Shown one piece after another: positions 22,460 to 34,286 of a stretch of DNA of 64,000 nucleotides. The notes below the pieces were generated by a model that was given only the letters and a program-made list of their open reading frames with translations, did no database searches and had not been told where the DNA came from. The stretch comes from Dendrocalamus latiflorus (Eukaryota; Streptophyta; Magnoliopsida; Poales; Poaceae), in NCBI GenBank assembly GCA_017311315.1, contig CM029617.1, positions 1,778,681-1,842,680 on the forward strand. The letters are read 5' to 3'. Positions within the stretch are counted from its first letter, which is position 1; each line of letters starts with the position of its first letter. Made by a program: the position numbers and the translations under genes.

Positions 22460-25400
22460 TGTCAGACCCAGATTTTTCAATCTGAATCTTACTGTGTTTC
22501 ACTGCACTAATCCCTGGATCAGTAGTTAGTGCACACAGGTACATTGCTGAATCATTTCATACATCGCATAATCAACCATTATATTACATAAACTGAAATA
22601 CACCACGTCGGGTGATAGAGTTTACAAGAGGGGCCGACTAGGCCAATTGTCATTATTACAAACACGCACAGCGGAATTATAACAAAAGTAAACCCAAATC
22701 CACAGGCAAGCGACTGGAAGGTACTGTGTGCATTATATGTCACCAGCTAACTAGTAATATACGTGCACACAACGCCATATGTCTACTTGTCTATGACTAA
22801 ACAGCGAAGCCTACGCCTTAGTTTCCTTCGTCGTTCTTCTCCTCCGTAGCGGGAGCTTCCTCGTAGGCGTAGTGGTCTTGCGCTCCTGTTTCTGGATTTT
22901 TGCCGCAAAGCGAGCGTGAGCACTCCGACCCCGTGCTCAGCGAATCAACACACAGAATGCGGTATATAACATGTATGGCTAACCAAATGATGGCTTAGGT
23001 TTATTTTCTTTTGCGAAGAGTGCTTTTGAATACAATTATATAAAAATTCCCTAAGACCTAGCATTTTGAACACACGTATATGTTGAATGCAGTAATAATA
23101 GTGATTCAGATTCCATCCACCATTACATGGCATCTGCACTATATAGCAATTTTTCAGCGTTATAGCCGCTTAACTTACCACTGGGACGACACCCAGGACA
23201 ATTCCAAATCAGAGCAGTCCATCGCCCGACAAGTTTCCATTCCCGATTTTCAATATGTTGTAAACAGAACTATATCTAGTTAAGTTCCCATGTCTGCCCT
23301 TGACCGTGGGCACGGCTATTCGAATAGTTTTGACTCTGCAGAGTTTGTACACTTTCACCACAAGAGACAATCAACTCATTGCCCCACACGATTCCTTAGT
23401 CATGTGGTTGAGCAGACCATCACAGTGACTTTTCAAAGTATCTAGACCCTTTTGTCATCTCACTCCTATGGGAGACTGCCCACTTGCGGTGGGTCCCATA
23501 TGTTGCACGGGATGTTCCCCACAGCTACTAGCGTACGGGCTCCACTCCCCTCTGCGCTAGCACGACTGGGAAACTTCACCCTCCACTCGGTGTCCCTTTG
23601 GGCCCTCCCTTGCCCTTGCATAAACACCTCTCCCCCTATTAGTGAGATGAGTCCAGAATTTTCGATAAATCTACTTAGCCAAGTTGTACTTTACAGACTT
23701 GTGGTTGTACTGTTTTACACGGGTGACATGACAAGATTCGGTTCTTAGGGTTATCTGGGCGGTCTATCCATAACTCACTTTGTGCTTCCACTGCACCACA
23801 TATTCACATTTAATAACTCACTTTGTGCTTCCACTGCACCACATATTCACACACTCGAACTAGTCCGCCCAGATATTTAAGCATGTTGAGATTTTTGGAG
23901 GGTATAAAATAGTCATGTCAAATATACCAGTCATTCCCACCATGACTGCCCAAACCATTTTCTTATTATTAAAAGCGATCATGATGTACGGGGCATTTCA
24001 GCGCCCCCCTGCGTATTAATGCAACACTAAGCATAGCATATCCTTAGGGACTTATTTTTGAAATATTAGTATTATACTTTTGCTAGGGCGACAAGGTTTT
24101 CACATTCAATCATTCCAAAGGAGGGGTAATACTATTCAAGGTAAACATTGGCATATAACTAGAATATCAAGTTTAGCATGTATTTGCATAAAAATAACAG
24201 CATGCATTTTGTTAATTTAACACAAAGTAATTTGCATAAATGTGGGCTCAATATGATCAAAGTATTGACTCGCCTTGGTCACAGTGGTCGGGATCCGGAT
24301 TCTCTGGTGCTTCTAGTGTCGCTGCCTCGATCTCTTCTTCTTGTGCCTCGTAAGCTATTTTAGCGTGCGCCAAAATTTGTATAAAAAGAAAAGCAGCAAA
24401 TCAAACCAAATAACATCAGAAATTCAAATGAACTCTAAAAATTATGATTTTAGTTCCATTGGACAGATCTTGAATTTAGATGAATTTAGAAATTTGTTTC
24501 GTTCAATTTGGAGTTAAAATGAAAAAGTTATGATCATTCAAAGTTCTCAGTTCAGTTAATTCCAAATATTATCAAATTTCTGACAGTGGGTCCCACATGT
24601 CAGTTTCTTTTTATTTTAATTCTTTTATTGCTGTGTCGCTGACAAGTGGGTCCGGTACTGTTCACTGGGGTCCATCTGTCAGCCGGGTCTCATTGCAGAC
24701 GCGTCACTGACCGGTGGGACCCAGCGGTCAGTCGGCTGTCCCAGCTGCACAGGCCGACAGGTGGGGCCCACCTGTCAGTAAGAAAAATAACAGAAATCGC
24801 TCGACCGCAGGCGCGGAGCGGGGGCTCGAACGCGCGCCGCGGGAGCGAGGGGGAGAATAGATTAGCGGTGGAAGCCACTCGGCCGAGCCGAGCGATGCTT
24901 ACCCTATAAGGGTAATAAAACCCTTTGAGGTAGCTCGCCGAGGGGGCCGGACAGAGGAAGTCGGGGGCGACGGTGGCCGGCGGCGAGCGGCGGCCGGAGA
25001 GGGCTGGGTCGAGCGTAGAATATAATCCCCGAGCGACGGGGAGTCTTCTGGTGTAGACGGCCGGAGTGGAGGAGTACGGTGGCGGGCCGGCGGCGTACGA
25101 CGGCGGAGGTTCGGGAGGGCTGTCGTCGCCGGCGAAGCTCAGGCGACGAGAGACCCAGTGGAGGAGGGGGCTAGCTTCGCCTGGCTCCGGAGATGGCTCA
25201 TGAGCAAGGAATCGAGCTCGGGTGGCTCGGTGTGGTGGATGGGAGCTCGCCGGAGTTCGGGAGGATGAGGGCGCCGGCGAGAGATTGGGGCACTTCAGAC
25301 CAAATGCGTGCAGGGGAAGGGGAGAGTGAAGCGGGGCGACGCGTTTGCGATCTCCAGGTAAGGCTTTTATAGCCGGAGAGAGCTTGTACGGCGAGGACCA

Positions 25401-26378
25401 CATTCGGCCCGCCGCTGTTCATGCCGGCGAGGGGGAATGGAGGCAAATCTCACCGGGATTTGGTAGGAGAGAGAGGGCGGGAGAGGTGCTTCCCCCCTCT
25501 TGTAACCGTACTTTTTAAATCGATCGCGAGGTGAGAGAGGGAGCGAAGGATTGGCTGCGGCAGAGCGCAAGCGCGAGGGAGCTGTGCTGCGTGCGCGTGG
25601 AGAAGAGAAGGAGGAAGGAGAAAGAGCTGACGGCTCGGGCCCGCGGCGCAGAGGGAAAGGCGCGGGTGGAGGCGGGCCACCAGCCAGCGGGGAGGGGGCT
25701 GGCGCGTGGGGGCTGCGAGGCAGCGAGACGCGGGCGCGGGTCCACTGGCCAGCGGAAGCGGCGATCGGGGCGCGGGCGCTGGCGCTGGCGCTGGGCCGCG
25801 CGTGTGCTGGCCCACGCGGGCGCGCTGGCCGCGTGCGCGGAGAGAGAGGCTGGGCCGGGGTGATGGCCGGCCCGGCTGGTTTATTTTCCTTCCCTTTTTC
25901 TTTTTTCTTTTTGTTTTATTTTGTTTTTGCATTTAAATCTTGCATGTATATACATTTTCACATATATCTTGGGTATATACCTTATATATATTTTCATCTC
26001 CTCTGATTTTTTTGTATGTACCCATATATTCCTCTATTGGTTCATTCATATAGTATACATGTACACATATACTTACATATATTTGTTAACATTACCTTTC
26101 TATTTTGTATACTCCTTTACTATTTATTCCCTAATTTTTAGAGGTGAGAATTTTATGGTTTAACCAAATATTCTCCCTTGAAATTTTATAGATCATCCTT
26201 TCAGATTCTTTATTTGATGCTCACGTTTTATTATTCCATGTGTTGATTTCTTCCCTCTTTTTATTGTTAGAATTCCTTTATAAATTCACAAAGTCGATAA
26301 ACTCCAATTCAAATAAGAAGCAATTAAAATAATCCAAAAACTCCATAATTTATTATTTATAATTCCCAGGATGTTACA
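22460..26378 (-). repeat. Outer retrotransposon 5' LTR, 3919 bp (full length)
   Basis: Has the same termini as 5723-8658. It retains the segment 24298-25282 that the other LTR lacks. That segment includes the GC-rich DNA downstream of the TATA box (25364-25371), so it belongs to the transcribed part of the LTR. Confidence 0.93.
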
Positions 26379-26383
26379 AAGCT

Positions 26384-26401
26384 GTATTATAAGACTTGCT
26401 C
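26384..26401. mobile_element. Family C MITE, right 18 bp (continuation of 5498-5722)
   Basis: Reads GTATTATAAGACTTGCTC then TAA (26402-26404). It completes the inverted terminus of the MITE interrupted at 5722, giving a total of 243 bp, equal to copy 1. Confidence 0.88.
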
Positions 26402-26585
26402 TAACCGTGTTGTTTTAGGTGCGTTCTTCGTTTTATTATTGGGTGGCTCTAGAAAGAATCTAAATGAAAATTTCTCTTGGCAAGAAATCAAGCACAGTTT
26501 AGGCCACTAAATTGCACTGAGAATATACCCACATTTTAGGTGCTGTTAGGAATATGGAGATTTATCTTGATTTCTGCTAGAATTA

Positions 26586-26675
26586 AACCCCGTTTGGAAC
26601 ATCGGATTCTTTTTTCCAATTCGTACAAAAATTCAATTGTTTCCTGTAAAGTAACTGCGCTTCAAACGGGCTCCT
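26586..26675. mobile_element. Diverged family D MITE
   Basis: Ends resemble 'ccccgtttggaa' and 'ttcaaacggg', with an interior like the family D copies at 26951-27036 and 37000-37096. No clean target duplication is visible. Confidence 0.4.
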
Positions 26676-26706
26676 CGACTCACAGGCAAAATTGTATAGG
26701 ATCTTA

Positions 26707-26950
26707 GGCCCTGTTTGGAATGCGGGAATTTTTCCCGATTCCTGCGGGAATTGAACTGTTTCCTGCAAAATTCCTGTGAAATTCCTCTTTGATTTGAGGT
26801 ATTTTCAATGGAAAAGTGAAGGAATGAGATTCCTGAGGATTCATGTATTGTTCACTTGTTTGAAATGAAGGAAACGATCTTAGAGAAAAACGCAGTAATT
26901 TTTCTTTTCCTTCTGATTTCAAGGGGAAAACACAGGAAAACAAACATTCA
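26707..26950. mobile_element. Family D MITE, longer partial copy
   Basis: It starts GGCCCTGTTTGGAATGCGGG after TTA, and its first ~80 bp match 26951-27036. It then runs into unrelated sequence, and the second copy inserts at TCA. I could not find a matching right terminus. Confidence 0.5.
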
Positions 26951-27036
26951 GGCCCTGTTTGGAATGCGGGAATTTTTTCCGATTCCTGCGGGAATTGAAC
27001 TGTTTCCTGCAAAATTCCTCTGTTCCAAACAGGCCC
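26951..27036. mobile_element. Family D MITE, 86 bp, TSD TCA
   Basis: GGCCCTGTTTGGAA and TTCCAAACAGGCCC form inverted ends, flanked by TCA at 26948-26950 and 27037-27039. The other complete copy is at 37000-37096. Confidence 0.75.
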
Positions 27037-27110
27037 TCACTTGGAGCTAGTTCCTTTGCGGAGGATCGAGGAGAGTGACTGTCCTCGTCAAATCAAAGAG
27101 GGCGAGGTAA

Positions 27111-27385
27111 GGCCCCGCTAGTTTTGGCTTCAGCTTCTAGCTTATTTTTTACTATTCATAAATTTCGTTTTTTCTGAATTTTTGGCTTTTTTTGACCTTT
27201 TTTGCCGGTTTCTTTTTTTCGGTATCCATTTGCGTTGTCTGTGATGAGCTAGTATATTTTTTTCTATTTATAAATTTTTTAAATTTAATTACGCCAAATA
27301 AGTCACCTTCAGCTACAGTGAAATTTCAGCCGCTACAGTGCAATCTCAGCCATAAGCCACAACTTTTTAGCCCAGCCCCACATGT
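27111..27385. repeat. MITE-like repeat, family A copy 2
   Basis: The order of motifs is the same as in 1-210 (gctttttttgacc, gtctgtgatgagc, aaatttaattacgcc, cagctacagtg, cagccataagcc). Boundaries are approximate. Confidence 0.5.
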
Positions 27386-27859
27386 CATCCCTTTGTAAAT
27401 GAAAAACTTTGTATACCATTGATTCACCATAAAATTCCTGTGTTTTTTCTACCACCCAATCAAATGCTCATTCTTGCAAATTTTTTCTTTGCTTTCCTAT
27501 CCTTTGTTCTGGATTTGCAATCCTATTCTAGTCCTGTATTTTTTTTATTCTCATTTGGGCGAATCAAAGAGGCCGTCGGTCCTCCAAAAATCCCGAAAAC
27601 AAGCCTATAGAGTTTGTTAGACTGGCACACGATTAAATTATTTGATAACACGCTTTACGGCGCCGAATCGATTAAAAATTTGATACTTTTTTGCTTATCT
27701 TTTGGCTATGCTGCGCTTTTCCGTGGGGGCAGCAAACGTGGAGTCGTTATGGCGCATGCCCAAGCTCATTTCGGCCTCTTTCCCCCATGATTAGTGTCTG
27801 AAAAGCAAGCTTTTTGAAGGATTAATTGAAAAGGATCACGAATGCGCAAAAGGCATAGA
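27386..27859. other. Intergenic stretch, nothing recognised
   Basis: AT-rich, with no convincing frame or paired terminus. Confidence 0.35.
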
Positions 27860-28650
27860 TTCCAGACGAATTTTTTTAAATAATCCATATTTTATTAGAA
27901 ATAATAAAAATATACCCGTACAAACATTTTTTTAAAAAATAGCTTCTAGTTATTGAACCGTTGGACAACTGGAACCTATCGTCCAATGAACGTGCGACGC
28001 GCAAACTGTTCGTGGGCTATTGAGCAATAGGTTCCAGTCACCGAGCCGTTGGGTGACTGGAGCCCGTCCCCTAGCGACTAGGCGACTACATTTGTAGTCG
28101 CTTGGCTGTTCAGCGACTGCAAAGGAGCCATTCCTGAGCCAGCTGGGAGACAATGTCGATTGATCCATTATGAATAGTAGATAATCAGTTAGATTCGCAA
28201 TAACAGTTTACGATTGTCATATATTGTTGTAGTGCAAAAAAATTCGTGAAATTTTTTTGAGAATGATTGAAATAACAACGATTGGTAACTACGAAAGTTG
28301 GTTGTTAGATTCTTTCATTCCCCTTTGCTTTCTGTTCACCACACGGCGTTAGCGCTTCGGGGGCTTGGCTGCGTGGCTGGTTTATATGCACCTCCAGTCG
28401 CCGAAGGGTTGGGCGACTGGACTTACTGTCATCTAACCGCTGGGCAACTAGAAGAAGTCGCCTAACGGTTCGGTGACTGTATTTATGTCACCCAACGGTC
28501 CACGGATTGTTTACATATCGCGTGTCCGTTGAGCGATAGATTTCAGTCGTCCAACGATTCGACGACTAGAAGCTATTTTTGTAAAAATAGCGCGGGTGTA
28601 TTTATGTTATTTCTAATAAAATCTGAATTATTTAAAAAAATCGATTTCGG
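27860..28650. repeat. Fold-back element with iterated GTCGCCCAACGGTT-like motifs
   Basis: The arms at about 27860-27995 and 28515-28650 are inverted copies. They share 'tttttttaaataat', 'ttttattagaaataa' and 'aatagcttctag'. The sub-terminal and central DNA repeats variants of a palindromic motif resembling GTCGCCCAACGG/CCGTTGGGCGAC about ten times. No coding frame is present. Long inverted arms with repeated sub-terminal motifs suggest a non-autonomous DNA transposon, but I could not identify its class or target duplication. Confidence 0.6.
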
Positions 28651-29294
28651 ACCTGTTCCGAGATACTACTCACCTTTATTTGTCAACTTCTCGTTTTCAA
28701 AGAAAAATGCTAGCAGCAAGTGTGGATTACAGTAGGGCGAGCTAGTTTTGCAAGTTGCTGTAGATGCACGAAAGGAATAGAAAGGCACTGGGTGCTTATG
28801 AAGACCCTGTTTTTAGACTTTTGGCTTCTTCAAAAGCTAAAATAAATAGAATAATTTTTTAAAATATATTCTTCAAATGGGTTTTCAAATCTAAAATTGT
28901 ATCTGCCATTCGTATCGATAACTCCACTATCCGCTGCAGTCTCAAAAAGTACAAACAGAAGCCTTCAGCCACAGTCAAAACTCATCGGCCGCAGCCAAAA
29001 AAGCAGAACCCAAGTGTTGTACCAGAGTAAAGTATGTTACAGATGGCGTTCTCGATTGATGCTAATTTCATAGACTGTATTTTGTTTTGTACGAAATTCT
29101 ACTATGTTTTGAGCTCAGCATCTTTGAGATCAGATCATACTAGTTTGTGATGAGAAAAATGTTAGAGAAACAAAATAAATCGAGCAGTCTTTGTTGGGAC
29201 ATCTACGGGATCATAATGATACAGACATGCAAAAGCATGTGTTTGGCTGAGTGCAACAGTCCTGCGCAAGGACAACCCGTGCCTTGCATATCTC
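28651..29294. other. Intergenic stretch, nothing firm
   Basis: AT-rich, with some 'cagccacagtcaaaa' motifs that may be remnants of MITEs. No gene recognised. Confidence 0.3.
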
Positions 29295-29697
29295 CATAGA
29301 CTGTGTTTAGTTGCCTGAATCTCTTTCATCCTGGCTGGGTGGATCTGTATAATCTGAGAAAGAACCTGTTTGGTTGCCTGTATGAGTGGATGCAGCCTGC
29401 ATGAGCGGATGCAAAAATACGCCCTCATCTTGGATGGGTGGATACGCTCAAAATGAGCTTCACTGGCCATCCTGGATGGGTTGATGCAGTGTATCTTATG
29501 CGGTCCCACGTGTCAGCCTCTCAGGTTTGGTAGACTGCATCCGCTCATACAGGCAACCAAACAGCATCTCAGTTTTTTTGCATCCGCTCATGCAACCTCA
29601 CCAAACATCTTCTTTTTCTGAAATACGATTCCACTCAACCTGCATCCACTCAGTCAGGATATACGATACAACCTCCATCCACAAACCAAACACTTGT
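29295..29697. repeat. Fold-back repeat with a second hairpin nested inside
   Basis: The outer ends are 'gtgtttagttgcctg' near 29295 and 'caaaccaaacac' near 29697. Many 'gcatccgctcatgca' motifs occur in both orientations. The inner hairpin (29366-29564) has 30-bp arms with one mismatch. It is non-coding. Confidence 0.5.
29366..29564. repeat. 199-bp element with 30-bp inverted ends
   Basis: CTGTTTGGTTGCCTGTATGA opens the left arm and its inverted copy closes the right arm, 29 of 30 positions matching. A target duplication was not found. Confidence 0.6.
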
Positions 29698-31242
29698 TCG
29701 TACGAGCGTCCATTTTCCAGGTACCATTACGCACACTGCATGTCATCGTGCAGTTCTGCAGAGAGCACCAATTTGGTACGTATCAGGGCGTTCGGCATCA
29801 CCAGCCCCGTCTGCAACAGGTATTTTGGGGAAATTAATCTTTTGGAGAACTCCAATAGATTCACAGTGCGTGCATGCTTCTCTAGGGTGGTGTAGTTCCG
29901 TGCTTGTGCCTGTGCGCAGAGCTGCAATATAGCGAGAACCGTGCCAACGTTGGCAGGTAATCCCGTTTTAAACGGTTTCGGCTTCTGATTTTTAGTTTTC
30001 AGAAGTCGTTTGAAACATATTGATCATTTAATTTTAGCCTTTTGACTTTTTTGTTTTTGTTTTTTCATTTGCGTCATTCTAAAAAGATATAGCAGTGTTT
30101 TTTATTTGTTACTTACAAAAAACTAATCACTGTTATAATACAATTACAACCAAAAGTCTACGTTGGGAACCAAAAGCCATGACTTTCAAGTCGTTTGGAG
30201 CACTACCATTGGCTCCTTGGGCAGTGGATGGGATAGAGGGCTCCTCCGTTGAGGAACAGAAATAGGATTTGTTCATATTGGCTTTTGCTGATGGTTTTTG
30301 TTTGCGACTGATAGACGGTGCAACGAAATGCATTACAACATTCGGACTGCCATGCGACTTACGAAATTGTATAATAAAATACAAAGTACGTTATAATATG
30401 TGAAAATGAAAAATAGTGGTTGATAAATAGTAATAGCTGAAAGAAACGATTTATAGAAGTTGAGGTGTTCATATCAGCTTTAAACAGAAACCAGTATAAA
30501 TAAGTCCTTAGCAGGTGTAGGAAGGAAATGATTGATAGGATGAGATGGGACAGGTGGTAGTACACATAACTACTGTTTATATTATTTATAGATAGTACTA
30601 AAGGTAACTCTCATAATACATTATATATCTCTATAGATAACTTTTGTAATGTATAATATATTTTATTTTTATATTATAGTCAATTATACTACGTAAGAAA
30701 CGAACTAATTCCCTGTACTCCCTTCTCTCTCCTCGTCATTTCATACTTAGATGATAAGACTTACAACAGCTCACGTTTTACCACTGTAAAAATGCTCGAT
30801 GGTGAGAGGGCAAAAGCTCGGTGCACTCGGAGGGAGCCGACAAGCCAGCTCTCACGCCTCGCCGGTTGCGGCGCGAGGGGACAATCGCATTGGCATTCGG
30901 GCGTCCTCCTTTTTCACCTCGTTTCTTCTCTCTCTCTCACACACACACCTTTCACTGCTCACCACACGCCCACTGTGAGTGCCCGGCAGCCGTTTTAGCT
31001 TCTACAAATCGTTTTTAGGATAAATAGTTTCTGTATAATAATTAATTTTTAAATAAAATATTTTCTAAGATGATATCTACTTATTTATTATAGTATACAC
31101 TATAATAACTTTATTTATATCAACTAAAATCATATACGAACATTTATTTTTTTTATGATATTACTATTTATGAACTAAAACCGAAATACAATATAAAGGG
31201 GCCCAAAACTTCACACATGTTAGTGTCCGGTAGAGGATAGGC
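29698..31242. other. Intergenic stretch, nothing recognised
   Basis: It contains possible MITE remnants around 29950-30200 (cggcttctgattttta against aaccaaaagccatgac) and a short GC-rich patch at 30790-30910. No gene could be supported. Confidence 0.3.
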
Positions 31243-31508
31243 CCTGCTCATTTCGGTTTGAGTTTCTGGCTTATTTTTTATTATTTATAAATTTCATCTT
31301 TGTTTCCTGATTTTTTGGCTTTTTTTTGAGTTTTTTGCTGGTTCTTTTTTCCCGTATTCGTTTGCATTGTCCGCGATGGGTTAACCTATTTTTTATTTTT
31401 TAAATTTAGTTATGTCAAATAAGCCATCATCAGTTACAGTATAATTCAATCAGTTACAATATAATTTTAGTCATAAATAAGCTTATTTCAGCCTACCGAA
31501 CGGCATCT
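31243..31508. repeat. MITE-like repeat, family A copy 3
   Basis: Same ordered motifs as the other family A copies, including 'ttgcattgtccgcgatggg' and 'gtcataaataagc'. Edges are approximate. Confidence 0.5.
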
Positions 31509-32093
31509 AAAAGAGATTTCGGTACTGTTCAAACTACTTTCGTGAGTCCTCGAAATTTGATTGATGGGAAGGAAGCTGCTTTGCTAAGAATGCATACGAT
31601 GTAGCCCTACAGCTGTACCAGTATCCTGCTCGTATGAGTGCCATTGTGCCAAAATCACATCGTATGCTAATGCTACAAAACTAAACACGAGCACCTCTCC
31701 GACAAAAAACCAGGTGAATCTTGCTGTTCCACAAAGACCATGATGCAACAAGTCGTCAGAACACTGGAGTCCTACTAGCACTACGTTGCAGGACAAGTAC
31801 AATGGAGACTAGTTCTAGTACATTGCGCCATACGCACTCCAAGTCGAAGCAAAAATGGCAGGGCCCAGGGGTGCACTTGACGCTGCCCTGCGAGGGAACA
31901 CCTGTATTTGCCATGTCTCCCTGCGCGCGGACACGCTCGGTTCCTTCTTTTTCCATGGTTGATGATCCAAGATATTTTCTTTCACCTGGTTGATGATCCA
32001 AGCGATTTTCTTCGTCGTGACTTTGCGGAAGCCGTTACATATACCCCGCACCCCGTCGGTCCAAATGGATATGGGTTCCTTCTTGCTAGCTTA
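31509..32093. other. Intergenic stretch with a short direct repeat
   Basis: 'ggttgatgatccaag' occurs twice, near 31959 and 31988, each followed by a similar A/T-rich octamer. No gene recognised. Confidence 0.35.
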
Positions 32094-32899
32094 GAGCACC
32101 CGCAACAGGTCTATAGCAGCTCTCTACAAGAGAATCCATGTCATCAGCTGTCCTACGTGGAAGATATTAAATAAAGAGAGAGAACGCAGCTCTCTACAGC
32201 CCTAGCGAGAGTCGATAGCAAAAAAAGATGTGCGTATCGACGCGCAATCGACGCAGCTGCCGTTATGATCTGCTGTTCCTCCCGCGTCACTCCACAACGT
32301 CTCCCCATCCGGCGCGCCAAATCCCTAGCTCTCGCCCCTCCCGCGCGCCAAATCTCCTACCCCGCCGCCGCCCCTCCTACCCCCGTCCACTTCCTCTCCC
32401 CCGCCGCCCCCCGTCCCCCTCCTCGCCCCCCGCCGCCCCTCCTCACGCCGCCCCTCCTTTCCGCCGCCGCCACCGCTCCTCCTCTCCCCCCGTTCCTCGC
32501 CTCCCCCCCGCCGCCGCCCCCCTCTCCCGCCCCCGTCCCCTTCCTCTCCCCCGCCGGCGCCCCTCCTCCCCCCGTTCCCCTCCTCGCCTCCCCCCGCCGC
32601 CCCCCTCTCCCGCCCCCCGTCCCCTTCCTCCACCCCGCCGCCGCCCCCGTCCCCTCCTCGCCCCTCCCCCCCCCCCCCCCCCCGCCGCCCCTTCTCCCCC
32701 CGTCCCCTTCGACTCCCCCACCGCCGCCCCCCGTCCCCCTTCTCATCCCCCGGTCCCCCTCCTCGCCCCCCCGCCGCCGCCCCTCGTCCCCCCCGGCGCC
32801 CCTCCTCTCCCTCTCCCTCACCACAGCGCGCCCCTCCTCTCCCCCGCCGCCAGTGCCTTTCCTCCCCCCCCCCCCCCCCGGGCACGGTGGGCCGCTGCG

Positions 32900-34286
32900 A
32901 TGAAGCCTAACCTTCCCTTCCCACCGCCTGGTGAAGCCATGGTTCCGCCTCCAGGTAACACCAGTGATGAACTAGTAATTTTTCCATCTTTTTAATGGTT
33001 ATGTTACGGGAAATGATTAGAGGTTGGATTTGGGTAATAGATCTGTGAGTATGCTGGATGGTGGCATAATGCTTACATAAATAACGTGAGCTTGCTGGAT
33101 AGTGGCATAATGTACTTGACCCACAGGAAAAGCAAGTATAAAGTCTACTTCCGTGACCATCAAGTATAAAGTATAAAGTATTCATAAATTTTACTGAGAT
33201 GAATGATATATACATGACAATAGAGTTTCTTGCTAAATTGTAATTTTGCCTCTCACGTAGGTTGGTGGACTGCGCAACCACCACAGAGCAACTCGTTTTT
33301 CCCTCCGGGTGGATTTCAAAGCCTTCTCCAAAATGGCCTGACCTCATCCCCAGCACCATCAGGTTCGAAAAGAAAAATTGTCATTAACATTGATGAAGGA
33401 GAAGAGGTTAGGACTGAGAAACGACTGGCATGGATACCAGCCGATGACGAGCGATTGGTAAGTGGATTGGAACTATTTTTTTCTTTTTCTAGGGGCATTC
33501 ACAATGATTCATGCAGTTTCTAAACTTGTACCTATGTTGTAGGTGAGCGCTTGGTTATTTCATTCAAATGACCCGATCAATGGAAATGGCAAGAAAAATG
33601 ATCATTACTGGGGAGATGTGCATGCAGACTATAACAACACTTCACCCCCTAATCGGAAAAGCAAAGTGAAGCATCTCAGAGATAGATTTCAAAAGATTAA
33701 GAGATGGGTTGGGTTATTCTGTGGCTCATGGAATAAGGCTACCTCAATTTATACCAGTGGTCAATCGGATGACCAGTTGAAAGAAAAGACCATGCAGTTT
33801 TATTTGGATGACTACAAAGAAGGTCCATTCACTGTTATGCATTGCTGGGAGATTATGAAGGATGAACCCAAGTGGCTTGCACTTCTAGATGAACTTGAGG
33901 GTTCGAACAAAAGGAAGTTGGATGATGAGGGGGAGGTGGGAGACAATAGTGAAAAGGAACGTCCGATAGGGACGAAAGAAGCTAAGAAACAACACATGAG
34001 CAAAGGAAAAGGCAAAGCCAAGGACAATGGATTGGATGAAGATATGAAGAAGTACATACATATTCAAGCTGCAGCTACCAAACGACATGAAGAATTTTTA
34101 GAGACCCAACAACGTGTTTCTGATGCAAAGGTTGAGGCAGCAAAGCTTATAAAGGAGGCTGCCATACTGGAATCGTACAAGGCTTCGATGAGCATGGACA
34201 CTAGCAACATGGATGAGGAGATGAAGGCTGAGCACAAGTTAGGTTTGAAGATTCTGAGGGATAAGATGGTTGGCAACGCTAACTAA
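32900..34286 (+). CDS. ORF1-type Myb/SANT-like, NAM-associated-domain protein (3 exons)
   Basis: The splice model is 32900-32954, 33261-33457 and 33543-34286, with GT-AG introns and phases that fit, giving 331 residues. The N-terminus is proline-rich, then comes FFPPGGFQSLLQNG, a short motif typical of Pong ORF1. A Myb/SANT-like DNA-binding region follows (RLAWIPADDERLVSAWLFHS through HYWGDV and LRDRFQKIKRWV). The C-terminal half resembles the plant NAM-associated family (YKEGPFTVMHCWEIMKDEPKW), then a Lys-rich segment and a helical, probably coiled-coil tail. In Ping/Pong elements ORF1 binds element ends and assists the ORF2 transposase in the nucleus. An open frame extends upstream to 32228 through poly-proline DNA, so the true start is uncertain. 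Confidence 0.7.

Larger units (their letters stand above)
5723..26378 (-). mobile_element. Tekay/Del-like Ty3/gypsy chromovirus, host of a nested insertion
   Basis: The LTRs lie at 5723-8658 and 22460-26378. The 5-bp duplication AAGCT flanks the element exactly (5718-5722, 26379-26383). It reads on the minus strand: 5' LTR, Met-tRNA primer site (22444-22455), an extra ORF, gag, protease, reverse transcriptase, RNase H, integrase with a C-terminal chromodomain-like region, polypurine tract, 3' LTR. Without the inner insertion it would be about 12.7 kb. It is defective: pol has an in-frame TGA (9792-9794), an 8-kb element sits in it, and the 3' LTR has lost about 985 bp. I found about nine other differences between the LTRs by eye, so insertion was recent. 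The Tekay placement rests on the gag and chromodomain style and was not tested phylogenetically. Confidence 0.93.

Noticed and set aside
24690..25403. 237-codon minus-strand frame in the outer 5' LTR
   Set aside because: GC-rich LTR leader DNA, no recognisable domain, and mostly deleted in the other LTR.
27860..28650. CRISPR-like array
   Set aside because: Motif copies vary in sequence, spacing and orientation, and the genome is a plant nuclear one.
32228..32899. Poly-proline frame upstream of the ORF1 start
   Set aside because: Not accepted as a separate gene. Several frames are open on both strands because of C-rich repeats, and it could at most be an N-terminal extension.
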